Assembly: GCA_030672255.1 (NCBI GenBank)
Contig: DAOVGU010000077.1
Coordinates: forward strand, 1 to 6,612
Source of the DNA: a bacterium
GTDB taxonomy: Bacteria; Ratteibacteria; UBA8468
Reading direction: 5' to 3'
Length of the DNA stretch: 6,612 nucleotides
Made by a program: the position numbers and the translations under genes. Each line of letters begins with the position of its first letter. Positions within the stretch are counted from its first letter, which is position 1. Below are positions 1 through 6,106 of this stretch, piece after piece. The notes under the pieces were generated by a model. That model had not been told where the DNA came from and did no database searches. It worked only from the letters and a program-made list of their open reading frames with translations.

Positions 1-890
1 TTGGCTTTAATGGTGAGGCAAGTTCAGTGATTACTTCTATTCAGGAACAGTCCCTGGATATTGCTCTCGGTGTGGATAAGGGGGGAGCAGGGGACCAGGG
101 AATGATGTTTGGTTACGCTACCGATGAGACAGAAGAGTTGATGCCCTTGCCAATTATGCTCGCACATAAATTGGTAAAAAGATTGGCAGAAGTAAGAAAG
201 AAAAAGATTCTTGATTATCTGCGACCCGATGGAAAGTCCCAGGTTACTGTCCTTTATGAGAGTGGAAAACCAAGAAGAGTGGATGGCGTAGTACTTGCTG
301 CCCAACATAATCCCGGAATCAAACAGGAAAGAATCAGGGATGATCTGATTTCCTCTGTCGTTAAATATATCATCCCGACCTCTCTCATTGAGAAGGATTT
401 AAAAATCTATGTTAATCCGACAGGAAGTTTCGTTGTTGGGGGACCTCAGGCAGATACCGGGGTCACCGGAAGAAAGATTATTGTGGATACCTATGGGGGT
501 GTGGGTAGCCATGGCGGAGGCTGTTTTTCCGGAAAGGATCCTACCAAGGTAGATAGATCTGCTTCCTATTTTGCCCGATATCTGGCAAAAAATATTGTTG
601 CCGCAAAAATTGCTTCTCGGTGTGAGATTCAGATTGCCTATGTAATTGGAAAGACAGAACCGGTCTCGATTATGGTAAATACAAAACGGACAGGGAAGAT
701 CCCTGAGGAGAAATTAACAGAAATCATCAGGGAGAATTTCGATCTCTCCCCGGCCGGAATCATTAAACATTTGAATCTTCTTTTGCCCATCTATAAGAAA
801 ACTGCCTGTTATGGACATTTTGGCCGGGAGGAGGAAGGCTTCCCCTGGGAAAAGAAAGATGCCATAGAAATTTTCAAAAAATATTTGTAA
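1..890 (+). CDS. metK: S-adenosylmethionine synthetase, 5'-truncated by the window edge
   Basis: This enzyme makes S-adenosylmethionine from methionine and ATP in the cytoplasm. The frame is already open at base 3 and encodes 295 residues before the TAA at 888-890. The GTG at 27 is an internal Val codon, not the start, because conserved family sequence (GFNGEAS...) precedes it. Numbering from the first whole codon, the first family signature GAGDQGMMFGYA is at residues 28-39. The glycine-rich phosphate loop GGGCFSGKDPTKVDRS is at about 171-186, with Cys at a position that is often Ala but where the family tolerates Cys. The C-terminus has YGHFGRE and FPWEKKD, as in complete family members. 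Family proteins are about 380-400 residues, so roughly 90-100 N-terminal residues, including the HPDK region, lie outside the window. It is followed after 75 nt by ahcY, the next methyl-cycle gene in this cluster. Identification is secure; only the start is unseen. Confidence 0.97.
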   Translation, partial: GFNGEASSVITSIQEQSLDIALGVDKGGAGDQGMMFGYATDETEELMPLPIMLAHKLVKRLAEVRKKKILDYLRPDGKSQVTVLYESGKPRRVDGVVLAAQHNPGIKQERIRDDLISSVVKYIIPTSLIEKDLKIYVNPTGSFVVGGPQADTGVTGRKIIVDTYGGVGSHGGGCFSGKDPTKVDRSASYFARYLAKNIVAAKIASRCEIQIAYVIGKTEPVSIMVNTKRTGKIPEEKLTEIIRENFDLSPAGIIKHLNLLLPIYKKTACYGHFGREEEGFPWEKKDAIEIFKKYL

Positions 891-895
891 CTATT

Positions 896-957
896 ATTGT
901 CCTTCCCGCAATTAGTAAGCGGGAATCTTGGATTCCTGTTTGCACAGGAATGACAAT
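896..957. repeat. Palindromic element family I, copy 1 (metK/ahcY junction)
   Basis: This is a 62-bp double-hairpin element. Its ends form an imperfect inverted repeat: 896-906 pairs with 947-957, with 10 of 11 matches, and the core resembles TGTCATTCC/GGAATGACA. Hairpin 1 is TTCCCGC (903-909) with GCGGGAA (919-925) around the 9-nt loop AATTAGTAA. Hairpin 2 is ATTCCTGT (932-939) with ACAGGAAT (944-951) around a 4-nt loop. A second copy lies at 6107-6176 with the same loop and compensated stems. The element fills most of the gap and ends 8 nt before the ahcY start codon. No T-tract follows either hairpin, so it is not a standard intrinsic terminator. Confidence 0.85.
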
Positions 958-965
958 CTACAAAA

Positions 966-2216
966 ATGAAATTTGACTATGAAATAAAGAATTTAGGGTT
1001 AGCGAGTAAGGGAAAATTATTGATTGAATGGGCAGCCAACCAGATGCCGGTACTTGCCTCAATCAAGAAGGACTTCTCTAAGAATAGGGTCTTGGCCGGA
1101 TTAAGAGTAGGGGCATGCCTTCATATTACCGCTGAAACGGCCAATCTTGCTGGTACCCTTAAGATGGCCGGAGCAGAAGTCTACCTTTGTGCTTCAAATC
1201 CATTGAGTACCAATGATATGGTGGCCGCTTTTTTAGTGAAGAACCGGATACATGTTTTTGCTCATCGTGGCGAGACCGCTAAAGATTATTACTCCCATAT
1301 CAGAAGAGTTTTAAGTTATCAGCCTCAACTACTTATGGATGATGGAGCCGATCTTGTTTCGACAGCGCATAAAGAAGAAAAAATTAATATTATTGGGGGG
1401 ACAGAAGAGACGACTACAGGAATCCATCGGCTGAGAAGTCTGGAGAAAAACGGTCTTTTACGCTTTCCGGTCATTGCGGTTAATGATGCCAACACCAAAC
1501 ATCTATTCGATAATCGTTATGGTACAGGTCAGTCCACCATTGATGGACTCCTGCGGACAACAAACGTTCTTATTGCTGGAAAGACCTTCGTTGTCTGTGG
1601 CTACGGTTGGTGTGGAAGAGGGGTAGCACTGCGAGCAAAGGGAATGGGTGCGAATGTAATTATCATCGAAGTGGATCCTTTAAGGGCACTGGAGGCAGTA
1701 ATGGATGGCTATTCTGTAATGCCAATCAAAGAAGCGGCTAAGCTCGGGGATATCTTCATCACCACTACCGGAGATAAAAATGTTATTAGAAAAGAGCACT
1801 TTAAACTAATGAAGGATGGCGCAATCTTAGGAAATTCCGGTCATTTCAATGTGGAAATCGATATTCCGTCCTTAGAGAGCCTTTCTAAGAGAAAAACGAG
1901 ACCCAGGGAAGGGGTGGAGGAATACCAGGTTTCTAAAGATTGCCGGCTTTTTCTCCTTGCTGAAGGTCGACTCTTAAATTTAGCAGGAGCAGAAGGCCAT
2001 CCACCCACAGTGATGGATATGAGTTTTGCCAACCAGGCAAAGGCAGTAGAATATCTAAAAAAATCTGAGGGAAAATTGGCAAAAATGGTCTATCCTGTGC
2101 CCAAAGAAATTGATGCGGAGATCGCCTCTCTTAAATTGAGATCGCTTGGTGTTAAGATTGATACCTTAACAAAGGAACAGAAAACCTACCTTTCCTCTTG
2201 GAAATTGGGAACGTAA
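966..2216 (+). CDS. ahcY: Adenosylhomocysteinase, short archaeal/thermophile-type form
   Basis: This NAD-dependent cytoplasmic enzyme splits S-adenosylhomocysteine into adenosine and homocysteine, relieving product inhibition of methyltransferases. At 416 residues it has the expected substrate and cofactor parts. CLHIT is at 51-55, MDDGAD at 124-129, and GGTEETTTG at 144-152. Active-site Lys178 and Asp182 lie in NTKHLFDN. The NAD-binding motif GYGWCGRG is at 212-219, followed by Glu235 and Asp237 at the end of the next strand. GHFNVEID is at 292-299 and NLAGAEGHP at 338-346. The C-terminus ends at WKLGT and lacks the Lys/Tyr-containing tail (KPDHYRY type) of the longer bacterial and eukaryotic form. 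The start is fixed by an in-frame TGA at 951-953, and the first ATG after it is used. No normal Shine-Dalgarno site precedes it; the only purine run (AGGAA, 946-950) is 15 nt upstream, inside a repeat hairpin. Confidence 0.96.
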   Translation: MKFDYEIKNLGLASKGKLLIEWAANQMPVLASIKKDFSKNRVLAGLRVGACLHITAETANLAGTLKMAGAEVYLCASNPLSTNDMVAAFLVKNRIHVFAHRGETAKDYYSHIRRVLSYQPQLLMDDGADLVSTAHKEEKINIIGGTEETTTGIHRLRSLEKNGLLRFPVIAVNDANTKHLFDNRYGTGQSTIDGLLRTTNVLIAGKTFVVCGYGWCGRGVALRAKGMGANVIIIEVDPLRALEAVMDGYSVMPIKEAAKLGDIFITTTGDKNVIRKEHFKLMKDGAILGNSGHFNVEIDIPSLESLSKRKTRPREGVEEYQVSKDCRLFLLAEGRLLNLAGAEGHPPTVMDMSFANQAKAVEYLKKSEGKLAKMVYPVPKEIDAEIASLKLRSLGVKIDTLTKEQKTYLSSWKLGT

Positions 2217-2249
2217 GAAACTTACCACGAAGTTGTAACCACGGATAGA

Positions 2250-2320
2250 TACAGATCATTGTAGTGGCAAAGTTTACTTTGCCGCCGAGTAAACTCGGCG
2301 ACTACTGGGATTAATCTGTA
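2250..2320. repeat. Weak 7-bp inverted repeat (TACAGAT/ATCTGTA) around element III copy A
   Basis: TACAGAT (2250-2256) and ATCTGTA (2314-2320) are exact reverse complements and flank the family III element at 2261-2305. They could be the remains of an older palindrome into which the family III element inserted, giving a nested structure. Seven base pairs over this distance can arise by chance in a moderately AT-rich spacer, so the call is weak. The rest of the 115-nt spacer between ahcY and coaE shows no gene and no clear promoter. Confidence 0.3.
2261..2305. repeat. Palindromic element family III, copy A (ahcY/coaE junction)
   Basis: This 45-bp element holds two adjacent hairpins inside an outer inverted repeat. 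The ends are GTAGTGGC (2261-2268) and GCGACTAC (2298-2305), complementary except for one position. The first hairpin is GGCAAAG (2266-2272) with CTTTGCC (2277-2283). The second is GCCGAG (2284-2289) with CTCGGC (2294-2299) around the loop TAAA. A close relative in the same orientation lies at 4287-4335. There is no downstream T-tract, so it is unlikely to be an intrinsic terminator. Confidence 0.8.
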
Positions 2321-2331
2321 GTTAAAATTCA

Positions 2332-2976
2332 ATGGTTATTTTAGGGATTACGGGAACCTTTGGTTCGGGAAAAAGTTTTGTTGCTAAAACCTTCAAAGAG
2401 TTAGGAGCAAAGGTCCTCGATGCAGATGAGATAGTGCATACCTTATTAAAATCAAAAGATACTCCTCTTGCGCTCAAAGTTAAAAGAAATTTTGGCACCG
2501 TCAATCGAAAAAAATTGGGCAAAATAGTTTTTGCCAATCCCCAGAAAAGAAAGCAATTAGAGAAAATTATCCATCCCGAGGTGATAAATAGAATTAAAAA
2601 GGGAGTATCAAATATAAGATCTCCTTTAGTGGTGGTGGAGGCGCCCCTTTTATTTGAAGCAAGAGCGACCCAGTTAGCGGATAAGATCTTGGTAGTATCG
2701 GCCAAAAAAAATCTTATTTTAAAAAGGATGGTATCTCTCGGAAAATTCAAAAAGGAAGAGATTCTGAAGCGGATGAAGAGTCAGATCCCTTTGCAGGAAA
2801 AGGAAAGAAGGGCAGAGCTTATTATCAATAATAATGGCACAAAAGAGGAGACAAGAAAACAGGTAAAAAAAATCTATCAGGAATTGACACGAAGTGTCAT
2901 TCCGAGTGGAACGAGGAATCTCAAAGAGATTGCCACGTCGTCCGCCAAAGATTCAGTGGCGGACTCCTCGCAATGA
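2332..2976 (+). CDS. coaE: Dephospho-CoA kinase with a repeat-encoded C-terminal tail
   Basis: This enzyme phosphorylates the ribose 3'-hydroxyl of dephospho-CoA with ATP, the last step of coenzyme A synthesis. The P-loop GTFGSGKS is at 8-15, DADEIVH at 30-36, VEAPLLFEA at 102-110 (many relatives have Asp where Glu103 sits), and the lid-side ERRAELIINNNGT at 158-170. The start is set by an in-frame TAA at 2323-2325; ATG 2332 is the first start after it and puts the P-loop at the usual distance. I see no Shine-Dalgarno site. The 214-residue product is slightly longer than the usual roughly 190-205. The excess is explained by residues from about 188 to 214, which are encoded by a palindromic repeat at 2895-2978, with the stop TGA at 2974-2976 also inside it. 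The conserved kinase fold appears complete before this tail, so the enzyme is probably active. rho follows after 35 nt. Confidence 0.94.
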   Translation: MVILGITGTFGSGKSFVAKTFKELGAKVLDADEIVHTLLKSKDTPLALKVKRNFGTVNRKKLGKIVFANPQKRKQLEKIIHPEVINRIKKGVSNIRSPLVVVEAPLLFEARATQLADKILVVSAKKNLILKRMVSLGKFKKEEILKRMKSQIPLQEKERRAELIINNNGTKEETRKQVKKIYQELTRSVIPSGTRNLKEIATSSAKDSVADSSQ

Positions 2977-2978
2977 CA
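2895..2978. repeat. Palindromic element family II, overlapping the coaE 3' end
   Basis: This 84-bp element has terminal inverted repeats TGTCATTCCGAG (2895-2906) and CTCGCAATGACA (2967-2978), complementary at 11 of 12 positions. Inside are AATCTC (2917-2922) with GAGATT (2926-2931), and TCCGCCA (2941-2947) with TGGCGGA (2957-2963). The left end is preceded by a further small palindrome, TGACAC-GAA-GTGTCA (2885-2899). It shares the TGTCATTCC end with family I. Translated in the coaE frame it stays open until the TGA in its right end, so it supplies the coaE stop. Confidence 0.85.
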
Positions 2979-3011
2979 TCTCTGTGAAAAAGAGTTAAAA
3001 AATGGAGAAAA

Positions 3012-4280
3012 ATGACTGAAGAATTAAATATCACGGAATTAAAGAGATTTACCATTCCCCAGTTACAAAAAAGAGCCCGTAGTCTGAAAGTTGAGGGGAT
3101 CAGTGGCTTGAAAAAGCAGGAATTGATCTTTAAGGTTCTGCAAGCGCAGACAGAGAGGAATGGACTCCTTTTTGGAGAAGGGGTATTAGAAACCCATCTG
3201 GATGGTTTTGGTTTCTTGAGGTCGGCTAACTATAATTATCTTCCCAGTCCTGACGACATTTACGTCTCCCCCTCCCAAATCAAGAGATTTCATTTAGCCA
3301 CCGGTGATACAATAGCCGGCCAAATCCGACCACCAAAGGAGAGTGAAAAATACTTCGCCCTTCTCAAGGTAGAGGCAATAAACTTTGAAAATCCAGAGAT
3401 AGCCAGAGATAAAATCCTTTTCGAAAATCTCACTCCCCTTTATCCCGATGAGCGTTTCATCTTAGAGGCGAAACCAGAGGAAATCTCAATGCGAACAATG
3501 GATCTCATCACTCCCATAGGCAAAGGTCAGCGTGGTCTGATTGTAGCTGCTCCCAGAACAGGCAAAACGGTGCTATTGCAGAAGTTAGCCAACAGCATCG
3601 CCATCAATAATCCCGAGGTTATTCTTATTGTGCTTTTAGTGGGAGAGAGACCGGAAGAGGTTACCGAAATGCAGCGTTCGGTGAAGGGCGAGGTGATTAG
3701 CGCTACATTTGATGAGCCTCCAAGTCGGCATATTCAGGTGGCGGAGATGGTCTTAGAAAAGGCAAAACATCTGGTGGAGTATAAGAAAGATGTGGTTATT
3801 CTCCTGGACAGCGTCACCAGATTGGCCAGAGCCTATAATGTTCTCGTTCCCCATACGGGCAAGATTATGACTGGGGGGTTAGAATCCACTGCTCTGGAGA
3901 AACCTAAGAGATTCTTTGGCTCAGCCAGAAATGTTGAGGAAGGAGGAAGTCTTACCATTATGGCAACCGCTTTAATCGAGACCGGCAGCCGGATGGATGA
4001 GGTCATTTTTGAAGAGTTTAAGGGGACAGGAAATATGGAGGTTAATTTAGATCGCAAATTAGCTGATAGAAGGATGTGGCCGGCCATCGAGATAAATAAG
4101 TCAGGGACAAGAAGGGAGGAACTTCTCATTAATTCTGAGGAACTAAAGCGAATCTGGCTTCTGCGCAAGTCCCTTTCCGCTCTTGCCCCAGTGGAGGCGA
4201 TGGAACTACTCACCGGGAAACTAAGAAAAACTCAATCAAATGCTGAGTTTTTAATGGGAATAAAAACAGAGGAAAAATAA
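3012..4280 (+). CDS. rho: Transcription termination factor Rho
   Basis: Rho is a hexameric RNA-dependent ATPase and helicase that ends transcription of untranslated RNA. The 422 residues match the usual length of about 420 without large insertions. An N-terminal SAP-like helical domain spans about 6-46. The cold-shock-like RNA-binding domain is at about 53-125, with DGFGFLR at 64-70. The RecA-type motor has Walker A AAPRTGKT (179-186), ERPEEVTEM with the likely catalytic Glu212, and Walker B VVILLDSVTRLARAYN (Asp266). The Q-loop region is around TGGLESTALEKPKRFFGS (287-304), FKGTGNME lies at about 336-343, and SGTRREELL carries the arginine finger Arg367. Two positions differ from E. coli Rho: Gly211 replaces Asp before the catalytic Glu, and Walker A starts AAPRT rather than APPKA. 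GGAG at 3004-3007 is 4 nt from the ATG and serves as the ribosome site. It probably shares a transcript with coaE and ends at the hairpin terminator downstream. Confidence 0.97.
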   Translation: MTEELNITELKRFTIPQLQKRARSLKVEGISGLKKQELIFKVLQAQTERNGLLFGEGVLETHLDGFGFLRSANYNYLPSPDDIYVSPSQIKRFHLATGDTIAGQIRPPKESEKYFALLKVEAINFENPEIARDKILFENLTPLYPDERFILEAKPEEISMRTMDLITPIGKGQRGLIVAAPRTGKTVLLQKLANSIAINNPEVILIVLLVGERPEEVTEMQRSVKGEVISATFDEPPSRHIQVAEMVLEKAKHLVEYKKDVVILLDSVTRLARAYNVLVPHTGKIMTGGLESTALEKPKRFFGSARNVEEGGSLTIMATALIETGSRMDEVIFEEFKGTGNMEVNLDRKLADRRMWPAIEINKSGTRREELLINSEELKRIWLLRKSLSALAPVEAMELLTGKLRKTQSNAEFLMGIKTEEK

Positions 4281-4286
4281 ATTATT

Positions 4287-4335
4287 GTAGTGGCAAAGCT
4301 TGCTTTGCCTTCTGCCGAGTAAACTCGGCCACTAC
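4287..4335. repeat. Palindromic element family III, copy B (rho/groEL junction)
   Basis: This 49-bp relative of the element at 2261-2305 begins just after the rho stop. The outer ends GTAGTGGC (4287-4294) and GCCACTAC (4328-4335) are perfect complements. Hairpin 1 is GGCAAAGC (4292-4299) with GCTTTGCC (4302-4309); relative to copy A, the innermost T-A pair has become C-G. Hairpin 2 is GCCGAG (4314-4319), loop TAAA, CTCGGC (4324-4329). A 4-nt TTCT spacer separates the hairpins here but is absent in copy A. Confidence 0.8.
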
Positions 4336-4348
4336 ATTATTCAATAAG

Positions 4349-4381
4349 AAAAAGCCCCTGGGTGAAAACAGGGGCTTTTTT
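4349..4381. terminator. Bidirectional intrinsic terminator between rho and groEL
   Basis: GCCCCTG (4354-4360) pairs with CAGGGGC (4369-4375) around the 8-nt loop GGTGAAAA. The stem is preceded by an A-run (4349-4353) and followed by TTTTTT (4376-4381), so it has a GC-rich stem and a U-tract on both strands. It lies between convergent genes and can end the rho transcript on + and the groEL transcript on -. Confidence 0.9.
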
Positions 4382-4403
4382 GAACAGGTTTATCAAGCCC
4401 GAA

Positions 4404-4427
4404 AAGGGTTCAATGAATTGAACCCTT
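4404..4427 (-). terminator. Second hairpin after groEL, probable auxiliary terminator
   Basis: AAGGGTTCAA (4404-4413) and TTGAACCCTT (4418-4427) form a perfect 10-bp stem around a 4-nt loop, starting 5 nt past the groEL stop. Read on the - strand, the right half of the stem runs into TTTT followed by C, a short U-tract. It lies ahead of the stronger terminator at 4349-4381, giving groEL tandem 3' hairpins. Its neat palindromic form could also make it another dispersed repeat; only one copy is visible here. Confidence 0.6.
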
Positions 4428-4432
4428 ACATT

Positions 4433-6064
4433 TTAATAAGCAGGGGGATAGCCGCCACCACCAGGAGGCATTGAAGGTGTTTCCTTCTTCTCCGGAATAT
4501 CCGTTATAAGAGTCTCAGAAGTCAAGAGCAGACCGGCCATACTGGCGGCATTCTGCAACTCTGTTCGGACCACCTTTGTTGGGTCAACTATTCCTGCTTT
4601 CACTAAATCCTCGTACTTTTCTGTTTCGGCATTGAATCCAACATTTGTTGCTTCCTTTTTTACCTTATCTACTACAACTGAGCCCTCAAACCCTGAGTTT
4701 ATGGCAATCTGACGCAGCGGTTCCTCTAAGACCCGCTGGATAATTTTTCCTCCCACCTTTTCATCCGGGTTAGAGAATTTTACCTTCTCAATCTCATCCT
4801 GGCAACGTAGAAGAGCCACTCCACCTCCGGGAACAATTCCTTCTTCCACCGCGGCTCTGACCGCAGAAAGGGCATCATCGACCCTCTCCTTCCTTTCCTT
4901 CATATCGGTCTCGGTAGCGGCTCCAACATTGATCACCGCCACACCCCCGGCCAGTTTTGCTAACCTTTCCTGTAGTTTCTCCTGATCATAGTCAGAATCA
5001 CTTTTCTCAATTGCATTTTTAATCTGTCCAATTCTTCCTGAGATATCGGATGCCTTTCCGAGCCCTTCCACAATCGTGGTATTTTCCTTATCAACGGTAA
5101 TCTTCTTTGCTCTACCCAGCACCTCCATCTTGACATTTTCTAATTTCAAGCCTAATTCCTCAGCAATCAGTTGTCCCCCGGTAAGGGTAGCAATATCCTC
5201 GAGCATCTCCTTTCTTCTATCTCCAAAACCAGGAGCCTTCACCGCACAGCAGGAAAGTGTCCCCCTCAATTTATTAACCACCAGGGTGGCTAATGCTTCT
5301 CCTTCCACCTCTTCAGCAATGATTAAAAAGGGTTTGCCAGCCTGCGCAATCTTCTCTAAGAGAGGTAAAAGGTCCTTCATTGCCGAAATCTTCTTATCAT
5401 GGATAAGAATATAAGGGTCTTCCAGAATGCATTCCATCTTCTCGGCATCGGTAACAAAGTAAGGAGAAAGATAACCCCGGTCAAACTGCATTCCTTCCAC
5501 AACCTTTAGCTCGGTCTTCATCGTCTTGGCTTCCTCAACGGTGATTACTCCATCCTTGCCAACTTTATCCATCGCCTCAGCCACCATCTTACCCATCTCA
5601 GCATCATTGGCGGCAGCCACGGTGGCGACCTGCGCAATCTCCTCCTTGCCCTTTACTGGTTTACTTATCTGCTTTAGTTTTTCCACCACCGCGGCGGTGC
5701 TCTTTTCAATTCCTCGTCGTAGATGAACAGGATTGGCTCCCGCGGTAACATTCTTAAAGCCATCCTTTACAATTGCCTGTCCCAGAACAACGGCGCTGGT
5801 GGTGCCGTCCCCAGTAGCATCCTTTGTCTTTTCCGCAATCTCCTTGGCTAACTGGGCTCCCATATTCTCATAAGGGTCCTTTAATTCAATCTCCTTGGCA
5901 ATCGTTACCCCATCATTAATCACTGTAGGGGAACCAAACTTTTTATCCAGAACTGCGCATCTGCCCCTTGGTCCGAGGGTAGGCTTTAAGGCATCGGTAA
6001 GCTGGTTAATTCCCTTAAGCAGGGTCCTTCTTGCCTCCTCATTATAAATTAACTGCTTTGCCAT
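4433..6064 (-). CDS. groEL: Chaperonin GroEL (60-kDa, Hsp60)
   Basis: GroEL forms a double-ring ATP-driven chamber that folds proteins with the GroES lid. The 543 residues match the family length of about 540-550. The N-terminus MAKQLIYNEEARR is typical. LGPRGR is at about 30-35 and the nucleotide site DGVTIAKEIEL starts at 51. GDGTTSA at 85-91 carries the ATP-site Asp86 and has Ser where many GroELs have a third Thr. The apical part includes VEGMQFDRGYLSPYFVTD and KAPGFGDRRKEML. The family signature AAVEEGIVPGGG follows VDDAL. The tail is MPPGGGGYPPAY rather than the usual Gly-Gly-Met repeats. The start is supported by AAGGAG at the normal distance. groES lies 122 nt upstream, in the classic groES-groEL order, with a family I repeat in the gap. 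Two hairpins follow the stop. There is no frameshift or missing domain. Confidence 0.98.
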   Translation of the reverse strand: MAKQLIYNEEARRTLLKGINQLTDALKPTLGPRGRCAVLDKKFGSPTVINDGVTIAKEIELKDPYENMGAQLAKEIAEKTKDATGDGTTSAVVLGQAIVKDGFKNVTAGANPVHLRRGIEKSTAAVVEKLKQISKPVKGKEEIAQVATVAAANDAEMGKMVAEAMDKVGKDGVITVEEAKTMKTELKVVEGMQFDRGYLSPYFVTDAEKMECILEDPYILIHDKKISAMKDLLPLLEKIAQAGKPFLIIAEEVEGEALATLVVNKLRGTLSCCAVKAPGFGDRRKEMLEDIATLTGGQLIAEELGLKLENVKMEVLGRAKKITVDKENTTIVEGLGKASDISGRIGQIKNAIEKSDSDYDQEKLQERLAKLAGGVAVINVGAATETDMKERKERVDDALSAVRAAVEEGIVPGGGVALLRCQDEIEKVKFSNPDEKVGGKIIQRVLEEPLRQIAINSGFEGSVVVDKVKKEATNVGFNAETEKYEDLVKAGIVDPTKVVRTELQNAASMAGLLLTSETLITDIPEKKETPSMPPGGGGYPPAY

Positions 6065-6072
6065 TTTTTTGT

Positions 6073-6078
6073 CTCCTT
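6073..6078 (-). promoter_or_regulatory. groEL ribosome binding site (AAGGAG)
   Basis: AAGGAG on the - strand lies 8 nt upstream of the groEL ATG at 6064. It is a strong site at good spacing and confirms the start. It contrasts with ahcY and coaE, which have no such site. Confidence 0.85.
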
Positions 6079-6106
6079 TTCTTATTTAACCACAAGATTT
6101 CACTAA

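Noticed and set aside
27..890. GTG at 27 as the metK start
   Set aside because: The frame is open to the window edge and the residues before it (GFNGEASS) fit the family. The visible protein also lacks about 90 conserved N-terminal residues, so the gene continues to the left.
896..957. The repeats as a CRISPR array
   Set aside because: Copies are kilobases apart, internally palindromic, of unequal length and have no regular spacers.
2217..2260. AT-rich spacer after ahcY with AACTT/AAGTT as a terminator
   Set aside because: The stem is only 5 bp and has no U-tract.
3002..3019. Tiny 5-codon frame (MEKND) overlapping the rho start, possible leader peptide
   Set aside because: It begins inside the poly-A/GGAG stretch that acts as the rho ribosome site and has no site of its own. 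It is most likely a chance ATG.
3833..4213. 126-codon open frame on the - strand inside rho, and similar long frames opposite coaE and ahcY
   Set aside because: They lie antisense to strongly conserved coding sequence, and their low-complexity Ser/Leu-rich translations match no family I recognise. They are shadows of the real genes.
5076..5414. Open frames on the + strand inside groEL (5076-5414 and 5526-5726)
   Set aside because: They are antisense shadows of groEL with Ser/Ala-rich translations and no ribosome site.
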